Shown here: one piece after another, positions 1 through 8,912 of the stretch
Layout of the letters: each line of letters begins with the position of its first letter
Position numbering within the stretch: position 1 is the stretch's first letter
Assembly (NCBI GenBank): GCA_945861755.1
Contig: CAMAVQ010000002.1
Location: forward strand, 1-64,000
From: Gemmatimonas phototrophica
GTDB lineage: Bacteria > Latescibacterota > UBA2968 > UBA8231
Direction: 5' to 3'
DNA: 64,000 bases
The notes under the pieces: generated by a model
Told to the model about the DNA's origin: nothing
The model's input: the letters and a program-made list of their open reading frames with translations, nothing else
Database searches by the model: none
Position numbers and translations under genes: made by a program

Positions 1-3000
1 GCCATCCAGGTCCGCAACCTAGATCAACTGCGGCAGCCCCACAGCTTCAACGGGGTGGCCTGGCCGCGGCGCTGGCCCCTGGAGGCCGGCTGGGTTTCGG
101 CCAAAACCCGCCAGACCTTGCAGGATTACCCCCTGCATCCGACCGACCCCGAAATCCTGAATTGGTGGCTGGCCCAGGACGATGCCACCCTCTGGCACCA
201 ACTGCCCCCCGCCGAACTGCCCCGGGCCCATTTTGTCAACGTGCACCAGGGTTGCCCCAAGTGCGGCACCGCGGTGTACCGGCACGGTGGCTTCTATCCC
301 TGGAAGCGCAGTCACCTGCCCTGCGACTTCCGCTCCACCTGCCCCTCCTGTGGCAGCGTGTTCCCCAGCAATGACCTGGCCGCCGGCGACTTCACCAGCG
401 GCCCCTATGTGGACGACGGCTACGGCTACTTCGACGGCGAGGGCCATCTCTTCCTTTTTGCCGCCACCTACCACCGCGACCAGACCCGGGCCTGCTGGGC
501 CGGCATGGATCAGTTGACCCGCCAGTTGCGCGCCGGCTTCGATGCCGAGACCGCCCGCGTGCTGGGCCTGCTGCTGCTGCGCCAGGCCGTGGAGGAGATT
601 TACCTGGGGGCCGTGCCCCAATTCCGCTACGGGCCGACCCTGGGGGTGGAGACCCCCTGGGAGTGGGGCCAGCCCGATTGGGCGGTACAGGCCGACCCAG
701 TGGCGGCGCTGCACCGCAAAGGGAGCGTACACTATTGCATCGACATCCCCTATGTGGTCGAGGTGCTGGCCCTGGCCTACGACACCCTCTGGTCCTTCCT
801 GGGCCAGGATCAGGAGTTGGTGGCGCGGGCCCAGCGCCAGGGCATGGCCGTGCAGAGCCCGGCCCAGGTGGTGCAACTGATCGAGGAGATGATGGCCTGC
901 CTGCTCCAGTGCGCCCTCGACGGCGGGGCGACCAGCAATCTGCCCCGGGTCAGCCAGGCCGTCTTGGTGCTGCTGCGCGGCCTGGACCGGCCCGATGCCC
1001 AGCCGGTGTTGGAGTGGCTCTACGATCGCGGCCCGGACAAAATGCGGGTTTTTGGCACCAATGATTTCTGCCCCGACGGCACCCCGCCCGAGGCCACTGG
1101 CGGGTACAACGACATCCACAGCATTGGCCTCTTCTCCCTGGAGCATCACCTGCGCCAACTCCGCCAACTCCACCCGCAGGCCTATCCCGAATCTCGCTTT
1201 CCCTCGCTGGTGGCCGACCCGCGTGCTGCTCGCGTGGCCCGTGCCCCGTACGAGATCACCCTGGTGGGCAAGACCCATTTCCAGATCGGCGACGGCGGCG
1301 GGCCGGGGCACGAACCCCTGCGGGCCGATGCCTATCCCCATCCCCTGCCCCCCGAAACCCTGGCGCAGGCTGCGGCCTTCACCGGCGACCCGGTGGTGAC
1401 CCGGATCAGGGACGCCACTGCCCAGCAACAGCCGCTGCCCTTGGGCAACACCATCCACGACGGGGGCGGCATCGCCATCCTGCGCACCGGCGAGACCCCG
1501 GAGCGGGCCGCTGTGGGCATTGCCTACGGCGACGCCACTGGCCACCGCCACCTGGACCTACTCGACGTCCAACTCTTTGCCTTTGACCAACCTTTCCTCA
1601 GCGACCTGGGCTATCCCCAGTCCTGGGGCAGCATCGAGTACTGGGAAGCCCACTGGGCTACCCACAACACGGTCTGGGGCGTGGTGCCGGGGTTGAGCAC
1701 CGGGCGCGTGGGCGGCCGGGGCCGGCTGGTGCGCACCCTCTTCGCCGAGGGGGTACAGGTCCTGGAGTTGGAGGCCGAGCGCTGGGCCTGGGATGCGGAG
1801 CAGAAAAAATGGTACCGCCCGGGCGTGTATTTCCGCCGGCTCCTGGCCCTGGTGGAAACCGAGGGCGCAGGTGTGGCCCTGGTGGATCTGGCCCGCGTCC
1901 GGGGAGGCAGCGAACACTGGCGGGTCTGCAGAGGGCTGGAGGCCGACGCCTTCACCGCTGACCTGGCTTGGGAAAAAGTCGGGGGAACCGTGGCTGATCC
2001 ACAGGGAAAGCGCGGCCAGCAGGAAGGCCTGGCCCACCCCGACTACGCCGGCCTGGCCTGGATGGACGAGGTGGTGCACCTCGAAGAGCGCGCTAGTTGG
2101 AAAGGAACCTGGGCCTGCCGCCGGGCCGATGCCTGGCTGGATCTGCACCAATTGCGCGCCACTCCCGGCACTCAGAGAATGAGCGCCCGGGCCACCGCCA
2201 CCATGGGCACCCCAGAAGAGTCGAGCTATCACTTCCGCGCCCTGCTGTGGAAAAACACCTCCAAGCCACGACAGGACACCTGCGTGGAACTGGTTTTCGA
2301 GCCGCGCCTGGGACCAGCTACCCTGGCAGCAGCGCGCCCCATCACCGCCGACCGCGAGCAGGCCAGCGGCGTGGAACTGGTCACCACCACCGGTCGGACC
2401 ATCAAGCTGTACTGGAATCCCAAGGCCGATGCCCAGACTCCCACCCGTTTTGCCGACGGGGCCCTGCTGCAGGGCAGCATGGCCCTGGTGGTCGATGGAA
2501 AGATCAGTGCGGTGGGTGTCTCCTCTTTCGAGGTCCAGGGCAGCGCCATCGCTTGTGCCGCCCCGGTGCAGCGGGGCAGGATCACCGCCGTGGACCGAAG
2601 CGCCTGCACTGTCAAGATAGAAGGGCTACAGGGGATTTCCCAGGGGGACAGAGTGCGGATCAACCCGCAGGGGAGGGGGCACAGTTACCTGGTGGAGGAG
2701 GTGCAGCAACTCGGCCCCGTTCGTCACCGCCTGCGCCTCGATGTCACCACCCTGCTGGGGCGGGGGCGAGTGGCCGCCGTCCAAGGCCGGCGCGTCGAGC
2801 TGGACTACCACCTCATGACCCGCACCGGCAACTTACACGCCACCCGCCTGCAGCGCGAGGCGGACGAGAGTTGGACCCAGATCGCCGAGGCCCACAACCC
2901 CGATGCCGACCACACCGTGGTGGAGCTGGAACAGCCGCTGGAAAATCTGCGGCCGGGCGATTGGGTGAGCGCGGTGGATTGCGTGGAGGGGGATGAAGTG

Positions 3001-3030
3001 GTGTTTGAGCCGGTGTGTACCGGCGTCTGA
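1..3030 (+). CDS. heparinase II/III-like polysaccharide lyase family protein (5' truncated by window edge)
   Basis: The reading frame is open from base 1, so the gene starts upstream; the GTG at 55 is only the first in-window start-like codon. About 1,010 residues are visible. Early on there are two CxxC pairs (CPKCG and CPSCG, around residues 86-120), which look like a zinc ribbon. A long alpha-helical region follows, then a beta-rich second half with His/Tyr-rich stretches such as GDATGHRHLDLLDVQLF. This helical-toroid plus beta-sandwich layout is that of heparinase II/III and alginate-lyase-like enzymes, which eliminate uronic-acid polysaccharides. The protein is longer than typical family members (about 600-750), with extra C-terminal beta-rich sequence. 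An RraA-like gene follows 32 bp downstream, so both may serve uronate catabolism. The family call is by overall pattern; the substrate is unknown. Confidence 0.7.
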   Translation, partial: AIQVRNLDQLRQPHSFNGVAWPRRWPLEAGWVSAKTRQTLQDYPLHPTDPEILNWWLAQDDATLWHQLPPAELPRAHFVNVHQGCPKCGTAVYRHGGFYPWKRSHLPCDFRSTCPSCGSVFPSNDLAAGDFTSGPYVDDGYGYFDGEGHLFLFAATYHRDQTRACWAGMDQLTRQLRAGFDAETARVLGLLLLRQAVEEIYLGAVPQFRYGPTLGVETPWEWGQPDWAVQADPVAALHRKGSVHYCIDIPYVVEVLALAYDTLWSFLGQDQELVARAQRQGMAVQSPAQVVQLIEEMMACLLQCALDGGATSNLPRVSQAVLVLLRGLDRPDAQPVLEWLYDRGPDKMRVFGTNDFCPDGTPPEATGGYNDIHSIGLFSLEHHLRQLRQLHPQAYPESRFPSLVADPRAARVARAPYEITLVGKTHFQIGDGGGPGHEPLRADAYPHPLPPETLAQAAAFTGDPVVTRIRDATAQQQPLPLGNTIHDGGGIAILRTGETPERAAVGIAYGDATGHRHLDLLDVQLFAFDQPFLSDLGYPQSWGSIEYWEAHWATHNTVWGVVPGLSTGRVGGRGRLVRTLFAEGVQVLELEAERWAWDAEQKKWYRPGVYFRRLLALVETEGAGVALVDLARVRGGSEHWRVCRGLEADAFTADLAWEKVGGTVADPQGKRGQQEGLAHPDYAGLAWMDEVVHLEERASWKGTWACRRADAWLDLHQLRATPGTQRMSARATATMGTPEESSYHFRALLWKNTSKPRQDTCVELVFEPRLGPATLAAARPITADREQASGVELVTTTGRTIKLYWNPKADAQTPTRFADGALLQGSMALVVDGKISAVGVSSFEVQGSAIACAAPVQRGRITAVDRSACTVKIEGLQGISQGDRVRINPQGRGHSYLVEEVQQLGPVRHRLRLDVTTLLGRGRVAAVQGRRVELDYHLMTRTGNLHATRLQREADESWTQIAEAHNPDADHTVVELEQPLENLRPGDWVSAVDCVEGDEVVFEPVCTGV

Positions 3031-3062
3031 AAGCGGCCCAGCCTCAGCCTGAGAGGATAGCG

Positions 3063-3734
3063 ATGCCAACCATCGACTCGACCCTGCTGGAAGAACTCCG
3101 GCAATTCGACTCCCCCACCCTCTTCAATGCGGTGACCCGCCTGGGCGGCACCCCAGCCGAGGATTACACCGACCACACCATCCGCTGTTTGCTGCCCGAA
3201 CTGGGTGCGGTAATCGGCTACGCGGCCACCGCCGAGGTCACCACCAACGACCCCGACTCGCCGGCCCTCGACTGGCTCGACTACTATGCCCTGCTCGAAG
3301 AGACTCCGGGGCCGCTGATCGCCGTGCTCAAGGATGTGGATTCTCGTCCGGGCCGCGGGGCAAGCTTCGGCGACGGCATGGCCACCGTCCACCAAAGACT
3401 AGGGGTGACCGGAGTGCTGGTGGACGGCACGGTGCGCGACTTGGTCGGCATCCGCCGGGTGGGCCTGCCGGTTTTTGCCTGGGGCACGGTGCCAGGCCAC
3501 GGGGTCTTCAACCTCACCCGCTTCAACCATCCCCTCACCGTGGGCCAACTGCGCGTGCGCCCCGGCGATCTCTTGATGGCCGACCAGGACGGCTGCGTCA
3601 AGATCCCCGTCGAACACGCCACCGAGGTCCTGCGCCTGGCCCACCAGGTCCGCACCGACGAGGAAGCTATCTTTGCCGACTACCGGGCAGCTGATTTCAG
3701 TGTGGAGAAGATGAGAAAGCAGCGAGGGAGCTAA
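3063..3734 (+). CDS. RraA/HMG-aldolase family protein
   Basis: This 223-residue protein matches the RraA-like / 4-hydroxy-4-methyl-2-oxoglutarate aldolase family. The family signature is GDGMATVHQRLGVTGVLVDG followed by TVRD: a glycine loop, then Arg125-Asp126, the metal and substrate residues of the aldolase-type members. The ATG at 3063 (MPTIDSTLLEEL) is preferred over the in-frame start at 3015 because GAGAGG lies just upstream and the earlier start would overlap the preceding gene. Aldolase members cleave HMG or oxaloacetate with Mg2+; RraA proper inhibits RNase E and lacks catalysis. With Arg-Asp intact and a lyase next door, an enzymatic catabolic role is more likely than RNase E control. 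Confidence 0.8.
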   Translation: MPTIDSTLLEELRQFDSPTLFNAVTRLGGTPAEDYTDHTIRCLLPELGAVIGYAATAEVTTNDPDSPALDWLDYYALLEETPGPLIAVLKDVDSRPGRGASFGDGMATVHQRLGVTGVLVDGTVRDLVGIRRVGLPVFAWGTVPGHGVFNLTRFNHPLTVGQLRVRPGDLLMADQDGCVKIPVEHATEVLRLAHQVRTDEEAIFADYRAADFSVEKMRKQRGS

Positions 3735-3834
3735 GCCTACCGCATGAGGCTTTTCAGGAGCTAACGCGAGAGCTGGTCGCCTGGCGCTTAGCTGAGTATC
3801 TAGGCCCTAAACGGGAGACTGGCTACGGATAACC

Positions 3835-4164
3835 CTATAATCCCAGTTGAACACGGATCACCCGCTCCACTTTGCGCAGATCTTCCTCCGATAGCCTCCC
3901 GATGCATTCCGACAACCGCTGCCTACTCACCGTAGTCAGTTGATCAGCCAGCGCCTTTCGCTGCTCCCCGCCCAATTGAACATAAGCTTCGCTCGGATAC
4001 AATTTGCTGATGTTGGAAGTCAGCGGTACCACCTGGACACGATTCAAATGCTTATTGGATGCATCATTGCTCAAAACCACGGCCGGGCGCTTCTTGCGAA
4101 CTTCTCCACCTAGCGCCGGATCAAAATTCACCCACCACACTTCACCGCGGTTCATCCTGGACAT
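3835..4164 (-). CDS. MazF/PemK-type toxin (ribosome-independent mRNA interferase)
   Basis: This 109-residue protein is the usual MazF length and carries the family signatures. They are the N-terminal [11 protein letters not shown] strand, the [10 protein letters not shown] segment with the conserved basic residue, the VVPLTSN strand, and a C-terminal helix beginning near ERVIRVQLG. MazF toxins cleave single-stranded mRNA at short motifs and are neutralised by a cognate antitoxin. The antitoxin gene lies directly upstream and overlaps this start by 23 bp (14 bp if the second ATG, at 4155, is used). That is the standard antitoxin-then-toxin order with translational coupling. The gene converges on the RraA gene. 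No disabling mutation is visible. Confidence 0.9.
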   Translation of the reverse strand: MSRMNRGEVWWVNFDPALGGEVRKKRPAVVLSNDASNKHLNRVQVVPLTSNISKLYPSEAYVQLGGEQRKALADQLTTVSRQRLSECIGRLSEEDLRKVERVIRVQLGL

Positions 4165-4372
4165 CTCCCAGTACGCCTTCAGACCATTCTAAGGCTTCCT
4201 GTTCACGGACTTCATCATCGGCCATCTGGGCATACCCCTGCTCTAGCTGGGCATCGAGGACATGCGGTCGGACCAAATCTTCGATGAAGCTACTGATACG
4301 GCGCCGGCCAATGACCTGGTGCAAGCCCGCATAGATCGTTTCATCGAGGGTAATCGTCAGCTTCTTATGCAT
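4142..4372 (-). CDS. antitoxin of the MazF pair (ribbon-helix-helix type)
   Basis: This 76-residue protein starts [20 protein letters not shown], a beta strand and first helix typical of ribbon-helix-helix DNA-binding antitoxins, followed by [16 protein letters not shown]. The rest is acidic (about residues 42-76: [20 protein letters not shown]), as expected of the tail that wraps and blocks MazF. It precedes and overlaps the toxin. A perfect inverted repeat 26 bp upstream of the start is a natural operator for autorepression. The N-terminus fits RHH/VapB-like antitoxins better than the AbrB-fold MazE of E. coli, so I do not call it MazE. Confidence 0.82.
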   Translation of the reverse strand: MHKKLTITLDETIYAGLHQVIGRRRISSFIEDLVRPHVLDAQLEQGYAQMADDEVREQEALEWSEGVLGDVQDEPR

Positions 4373-4397
4373 CTCTGCGGGGTCCTGTTGAAAGATT

Positions 4398-4424
4398 CAG
4401 TATACGTATATAATACGTATACTG
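4398..4424. promoter_or_regulatory. toxin-antitoxin operator/promoter palindrome
   Basis: The sequence holds an exact 11-bp inverted repeat, CAGTATACGTA (4398-4408) and its complement (4414-4424), around a 5-bp AT spacer. It lies just upstream of the antitoxin start on the minus strand and contains TATA-like -10 sequence, so a bound antitoxin dimer pair would block the promoter. RHH antitoxins commonly autoregulate through such sites. The palindrome is seen directly; binding is inferred. Confidence 0.75.
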
Positions 4425-4466
4425 GGGATGCTTGTCAAGCCGCAATGGCGGCGGGAAGATGACCAG

Positions 4467-4505
4467 GCCTTGGGAAACGCCGGAGGGGCATACCCGGCCC
4501 GACGC
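4467..4505. repeat. imperfect direct repeat, copy A (39 bp)
   Basis: This stretch aligns without gaps to 14049-14087 at 30 of 39 positions, and 8 of the 9 differences are transitions. It ends just before the stop codon of the priming-transferase gene. The other copy lies beyond the opposite end of the same gene block. Both copies have the small dyad GGGTATGCCC or GGGAATACCC on the minus strand. It may be a member of a dispersed intergenic repeat family; other genomic copies cannot be checked here. Confidence 0.55.
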
Positions 4506-4506
4506 C

Positions 4507-5967
4507 CTACCTAGTACTCTTGCCACTCACCACAAACCAGATAGTCTGCATCATAATCTTGAAGTCCAGCCGCAGCGACATATTCTCGATGTAGTAGAGA
4601 TCGTACTCCAGCCGCTCGCGGGCGATGCGCGTCAGGTCCTTGGCGTCCATGTCGAACTCGTGTTTGGACTGGGCCCAGCCCAAGAGGCCCGGCTTGACGT
4701 TGAAGCGGCGCATGTAGAGCGGGATCTGCTTCCTGAACTGCTCTACGAAATAGGGCCGCTCAGGCCGCGGCCCCACCAGGCTCATCTCGCCGCGCAGGAA
4801 GTTGAGGCACTGGGGGATCTCGTCCAGGTGCAGGGCGCGCAACACCCGGCCCATGCGCGTCACCCGAGGATCGTGCCCCTTCACCCACACCGGCCCGGTC
4901 CCCTCTTCGGCATCCACCCTCATGGAACGGAATTTGTACATGGTGAAGATGCTGCCGTCCTTGCCCACCCGTTCCTGCTTGAAGAAGGTTGGGCCCCGCG
5001 ATTCAAGCTTGATGGCCAGGGCCACCAGCAGCCACACGGGCGCCAGGCCCACCAACACCACCAGGGCCACTCCCACATCCACCAATCGCTTGGTGCTGCG
5101 CTCCCAGGGGGACATCAGCCCCGCGTGCAACTCCATCAGCGGGGCCCCATAGATCTGCTGAGTGCGCACGTGCCCGGCGACGATGTCGTACAGGTCCGGG
5201 GTAATGCCAAAGGACACCGACTGACCCGCCGCCCCCTCGACGATCTGGAGCACCTCCTGGTGCGAGTTGGACTGCAGGGCGATCAGCACCACCTCCACGT
5301 GATGGGTGGGGATCAGTCCAGCCAGGTGGCCCACCCCACCCACCACCGGCACCCCGCCCACGGCGCTGCGCTCCTCCTCGCCGCTGGCACGCACAAAACC
5401 CACCACCTCGTACCCTTGGGCCGGCGAGGCGCGCAACTCCTGCAAGAGCCGCAACCCGCGCGCATCGCTGCCCACGATCAGGGTGTGACGCCGGCCGATA
5501 CCCCGCACCAGCAGGGCCCGCTGCAGGCTGCGCAGTGCGATGCGCCCGCCGCCCACAAAGACGATCATCGCCAGCCAGTAGGAGAAGAGCAGGGCCCGGG
5601 TAAATACCAGCACTCTTTCCAGGTCAAAGGTGGCCACAAAGAAGAGCAGGCTCCCCAGGGTGATTACCTTGAAGACCTCGATCCCTTCGTCGAGGCGGGA
5701 GTTGGACTGGGTGTCCCGGTATAGGCCAGAGAAAAGAAAGAGCAGCAGCCAGCACAGGCAGATGACCGGCAGCGCGTCGTAGAGGTAGTAGTCGAGGATA
5801 TAGAAGAAGTCGGGCCGGGTGTTGGCTGGATGGGTGCGCATCCAGTAGGCGACCACCCCGGGCAGGCCGCCGCCGATGGACTTCATCCACAAAAAAACCA
5901 GCGAGGCCAGGTTGATGGCGACCATGTCGCTGAGCAACAACAGGATTTTTTCCTGGATTTTCGACAT
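4507..5967 (-). CDS. polyprenyl-phosphate sugar-1-phosphate transferase (WcaJ/WbaP-like)
   Basis: This 486-residue membrane protein loads the first sugar phosphate onto undecaprenyl phosphate to start polysaccharide synthesis. The N-terminal half has four to five hydrophobic segments (about 10-130), then a CoA-binding-like Rossmann region (near RHTLIVGSDARG). The C-terminal bacterial sugar transferase domain starts about residue 283: KRLVDVGVALVVLVG membrane helix, FFKQERVGKDG, MYKFRSM, LHLDEIPQCLNFLRGEMSLV, GPRPERP and KPGLLGWAQ. I chose the ATG at 5967; a TTG six bases upstream is also in frame. It follows the GT2 gene with an 8-nt gap and is last in its operon. The sugar cannot be read from the sequence. 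Confidence 0.92.
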   Translation of the reverse strand: MSKIQEKILLLLSDMVAINLASLVFLWMKSIGGGLPGVVAYWMRTHPANTRPDFFYILDYYLYDALPVICLCWLLLFLFSGLYRDTQSNSRLDEGIEVFKVITLGSLLFFVATFDLERVLVFTRALLFSYWLAMIVFVGGGRIALRSLQRALLVRGIGRRHTLIVGSDARGLRLLQELRASPAQGYEVVGFVRASGEEERSAVGGVPVVGGVGHLAGLIPTHHVEVVLIALQSNSHQEVLQIVEGAAGQSVSFGITPDLYDIVAGHVRTQQIYGAPLMELHAGLMSPWERSTKRLVDVGVALVVLVGLAPVWLLVALAIKLESRGPTFFKQERVGKDGSIFTMYKFRSMRVDAEEGTGPVWVKGHDPRVTRMGRVLRALHLDEIPQCLNFLRGEMSLVGPRPERPYFVEQFRKQIPLYMRRFNVKPGLLGWAQSKHEFDMDAKDLTRIARERLEYDLYYIENMSLRLDFKIMMQTIWFVVSGKSTR

Positions 5968-5974
5968 GGTCAAC

Positions 5975-7117
5975 TCAGGCGCGCTTGATGGGTTGCCACA
6001 CCGTGTAGCGGTTGCCGGCCAGAAACTGCAGCACCCCGGCCAGGGCGCCCAGGTTGATGGCGCAGAAATGGGCCGGGATGTAGAAGAGCCCCACCCGCCC
6101 CAGCGACCGGGGGGCCAGATTGCCGGCCAGGGCCAGCAGGTAGAAGATCCCCTGGGACCAGAACAGGGCGCGGTAGGGCTGTTCCCGGTACAGGAGGCCG
6201 CTGCTGGTCAGGGCGCAGAGCAGAAGAAAGGGCGCCAGCCAGCGCAGCACCTTGTGCGAAAACACCTGTAGGGCGAACCTGGGATGGGCGAAGGGGTTGA
6301 GCACCCCGGCTTCGCTGCGCAGGCCGTGTAGACTGCGGGCGATGATGCGGGTGCGCCGCCTGAATTCCTCCCTGAAACTCTTGCCGCTGTGCTCCAGGGC
6401 CCGGGCCCGCGGCGCGTACACCACCCTGAAGCCCTTGCGCCACACCCGCAGCGGCATGACAAAATCGCTGATGATCTCCGGGGCCAGTTCGTCGAAGAGC
6501 TCGCGCCGCAGCGCGTAGATGGAGCCGTTGGCCCCCACCAGCGAACACCACTGGCTCTCCCGGTTCTTGAGGAACTGCTCGTAATGCCAGTAGAAACCCT
6601 CACCCTTGCCGGCCCCCTCGCCGCCTGGGTTGAGGTACTCCAGCTCCCCGCACACGCAGCCCACGCCCCGGTCGGCGAAGGGGCGCATCAGTTCCACCAG
6701 TGCCGTGGGCGTGTACAGGCTGTTGGCATCGGTAAAAACCAGCACCTCGCCGCTGGCCAGCCGCACCCCGGCGTTCTGGGCGGCGGTCTTGCCGGACCTG
6801 GGCTCCATGCGTTGCAGCAACACGCCCCGATCCGCGTACTGACCGACCAGTTGGTCGGTGCCGTCCTGGGAACCATCCGAAATCACGATGATCTGCAACT
6901 TGCCGGGGGGATACTCAAGTCCCAGCGAATTTTCGAGTTTTTCCCCGATAACCGTCGCTTCGTTGTAGGCACTGATAATCAGGGAGACCGCGGGTAGCTC
7001 TCCCAATTCGGCGTAGGTCGGGGGCCGGCGCCAGCAGGTCAGCAGCCACAAAAACAGCGGATAGAGCAGATAGGTGCCGGCCACTCCCAGCACCGAGACC
7101 CAGAAGAGGATGGCCAT
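5975..7117 (-). CDS. GT2-family membrane glycosyltransferase
   Basis: A 380-residue processive-type family 2 glycosyltransferase. There is one N-terminal membrane helix (about 1-22). The GT-A domain shows SLIISAYNEA, the nucleotide-binding IVISDGSQDGTD, FTDANSLY as the metal-binding acidic motif, and NGSIYALRRELFDE for the acceptor site. RRRTRIIARS follows, then three C-terminal hydrophobic segments. The ATG at 7117 lies 1 nt past the carbamoyltransferase stop, so the genes are translationally coupled; an in-frame TTG at 7129 is the alternative. It probably extends or polymerises the lipid-linked glycan primed by the neighbouring transferase. Donor and linkage are unknown. Confidence 0.88.
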   Translation of the reverse strand: MAILFWVSVLGVAGTYLLYPLFLWLLTCWRRPPTYAELGELPAVSLIISAYNEATVIGEKLENSLGLEYPPGKLQIIVISDGSQDGTDQLVGQYADRGVLLQRMEPRSGKTAAQNAGVRLASGEVLVFTDANSLYTPTALVELMRPFADRGVGCVCGELEYLNPGGEGAGKGEGFYWHYEQFLKNRESQWCSLVGANGSIYALRRELFDELAPEIISDFVMPLRVWRKGFRVVYAPRARALEHSGKSFREEFRRRTRIIARSLHGLRSEAGVLNPFAHPRFALQVFSHKVLRWLAPFLLLCALTSSGLLYREQPYRALFWSQGIFYLLALAGNLAPRSLGRVGLFYIPAHFCAINLGALAGVLQFLAGNRYTVWQPIKRA

Positions 7118-7118
7118 C

Positions 7119-8828
7119 TCAGCCGGCAACCCCCCGCTTGGAGACCAGGAAAGGCCCCAGCACCAGGCGGTTGAGCCCCGAGTCCACCAGCACCTGCAGC
7201 GCGTCGGCCGCCGAGCAGGCGATGGGGTAGCCGTGCAGATTGAAGGAGGTATTGAGCAACACCTTGCGGCCGGTGAGGGCGGCGAAGTGATCGAGGATGG
7301 CCTCGTACCCGGGATTTTGTCCCGCTTCCAGCAGCTGGGGCCTGGCGCTCAGATCGGCGTTGTGTACCGCGGCCATGAACTCGGTGCGCCGGTCGGTCGA
7401 GTCGAAGGTGTTCATCATATAGGGCGAGGGCAGACCTTTGGGATTGCTGAAATAGTCCCCCGCCTCCTGCCGGCGGACCACCGGGGCAAAGGGCATCCAG
7501 AAATCGCGCTTCTTGATCATCCGGTTGATCACCCGCACCACGTCCTGGTTGAGTGGATCGGCGAGGATGGAGCGGTTGCCCAGGGCCCTGGCCCCAAACT
7601 CCATAGGCCCGGCGGCCCTGGCCACCACCTCGCCGGCGGCCAGCAGTTGGGCTACCCGCGCGGCCATGTCGCCTGGTTCCTCCACCTCTACCCCCTCCAC
7701 CGCGCGCAGGGCCTGGCGGCACTCGGCCACCGACAAGTCATTGCCCAGGTAACAGTGTTCCAGGGGCTGCACCCTTTCGCCGGCGGCGCTGGCCGCCAGA
7801 TAACAGACGCCCAAGGGCAGCGATTCGTCCCCGCAGGAAGGAAAGGCCTCAAAACACTCGACCTCGCTGAGTTCGGAGATGATCTTGTTGGCCTTCACGT
7901 TCATAAAGACCCCACCGGCGGCCAGCACCCGGCCAATGCCGGTGTGCGCCACACAGGCCCGCACCCAGCGGGCCATCAACTCCTCGGTGAACTGCTGCAG
8001 GCCGGCGCAGATCTCGTCGAAGCGCAGGCGCTCCAGATCCCGCTGCAGGCGCGGGCCCAGCTGCGAGAGCGCTTCGGGCACCCGACGCCGGAACCTCATG
8101 GGCTGGGAGGAATCCAGATCCAGGTAGCGGCGGAAGACCTGGGCCACCCTGGCGGCCCGCTCCTGGGAGGCATAGGGGGCCATGCCCATCAGTTTGTACT
8201 CGTGCTCCAGGGGCATGAAGCCCAGCAGATGAGTGGTCACCGCGTAGATCTCGCCCAGGCTGTCAGCCTGGGACGTGGCGGCCAGGCGTTCGAGCCGGCC
8301 CCCCTCGCCGCGCCACACCGAACCCGAGAGCCCATCGCCGCCCCCGTCGAGGGTCAGCACCAGGTAGGGGCCCTCGTCGCGGCGCAGGCCGTAGTAGGCG
8401 GTCGCCGCGTGGGCCTGGTGGTGGTCAAAAAAATAGATGCGTTCAGGGCTGAAACCCCAATCGGCTACCACCTCCCGGCGCTCCTGCATGCGCTGCCTGG
8501 TCCGCCACTGGCGGTACGCCTGCGCCGAGGCCAATAACCCCGCCATCCCCTGGCGCAGGCCTCCCGCGTAGCGCTGGTCAAAGCCCTCCTTGATCACATG
8601 GGGATGGCGCGGGGTGGCCACGTAGCGCGAGGCCAGGCAGACCCGGTCCACCGCCGAAGCGGCGAGGCCGGCCATCTCCAGCATCCGGCCCACGGCCAGG
8701 GCGGGTGGCCCGTAGAAGTTCTTGATCCCCGTCAGCCGCTCTTCCTGCAGCACCTGCTGCACCCGCCCTTCGCTGCACAGAGCCGCAGCGGCGTTGTGGC
8801 CGTCGAATATCCCTAGATAGACACCCAT
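7119..8828 (-). CDS. O-carbamoyltransferase (NodU/CmcH family)
   Basis: This 569-residue protein has the two-domain layout of NodU/CmcH/TobZ enzymes. The N-terminal ASKHA/Kae1-like domain begins YLGIFDGHNAAAAL, carries DHHQAHAATAYY (His136, His137, His140, iron and active-site residues) and LTLDGGGDG. AGGVFMNVKANKII lies at about 320. The C-terminal domain has FGARALGNRSILADP and ends with NTSFNLHGYPI and LVDSGLNRLVLGPFLVSK. These enzymes make carbamoyl-adenylate from carbamoyl phosphate and ATP and carbamoylate a hydroxyl group of a sugar or antibiotic. Within a polysaccharide operon the target is most likely a glycan sugar. The length is normal and all signature motifs are present. Confidence 0.93.
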   Translation of the reverse strand: MGVYLGIFDGHNAAAALCSEGRVQQVLQEERLTGIKNFYGPPALAVGRMLEMAGLAASAVDRVCLASRYVATPRHPHVIKEGFDQRYAGGLRQGMAGLLASAQAYRQWRTRQRMQERREVVADWGFSPERIYFFDHHQAHAATAYYGLRRDEGPYLVLTLDGGGDGLSGSVWRGEGGRLERLAATSQADSLGEIYAVTTHLLGFMPLEHEYKLMGMAPYASQERAARVAQVFRRYLDLDSSQPMRFRRRVPEALSQLGPRLQRDLERLRFDEICAGLQQFTEELMARWVRACVAHTGIGRVLAAGGVFMNVKANKIISELSEVECFEAFPSCGDESLPLGVCYLAASAAGERVQPLEHCYLGNDLSVAECRQALRAVEGVEVEEPGDMAARVAQLLAAGEVVARAAGPMEFGARALGNRSILADPLNQDVVRVINRMIKKRDFWMPFAPVVRRQEAGDYFSNPKGLPSPYMMNTFDSTDRRTEFMAAVHNADLSARPQLLEAGQNPGYEAILDHFAALTGRKVLLNTSFNLHGYPIACSAADALQVLVDSGLNRLVLGPFLVSKRGVAG

Positions 8829-8912
8829 GCGTATCTTAGATCACACTTTCCTGTTATTGACAGCCCAACTCAAATTTCCACAATAAGCCAAACTTCGACA
8901 AGACAACCCCCG

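Noticed and set aside
19..1551. 510-residue minus-strand open frame at the window start
   Set aside because: Opposes the heparinase-like gene, which has zinc-ribbon cysteines and continuous coding to 3030.
8857..8862. TTGACA before the plus-strand GT4 as a full promoter
   Set aside because: The hexamer is perfect but no acceptable -10 lies 15-19 bases downstream, so it is mentioned only with the gene.
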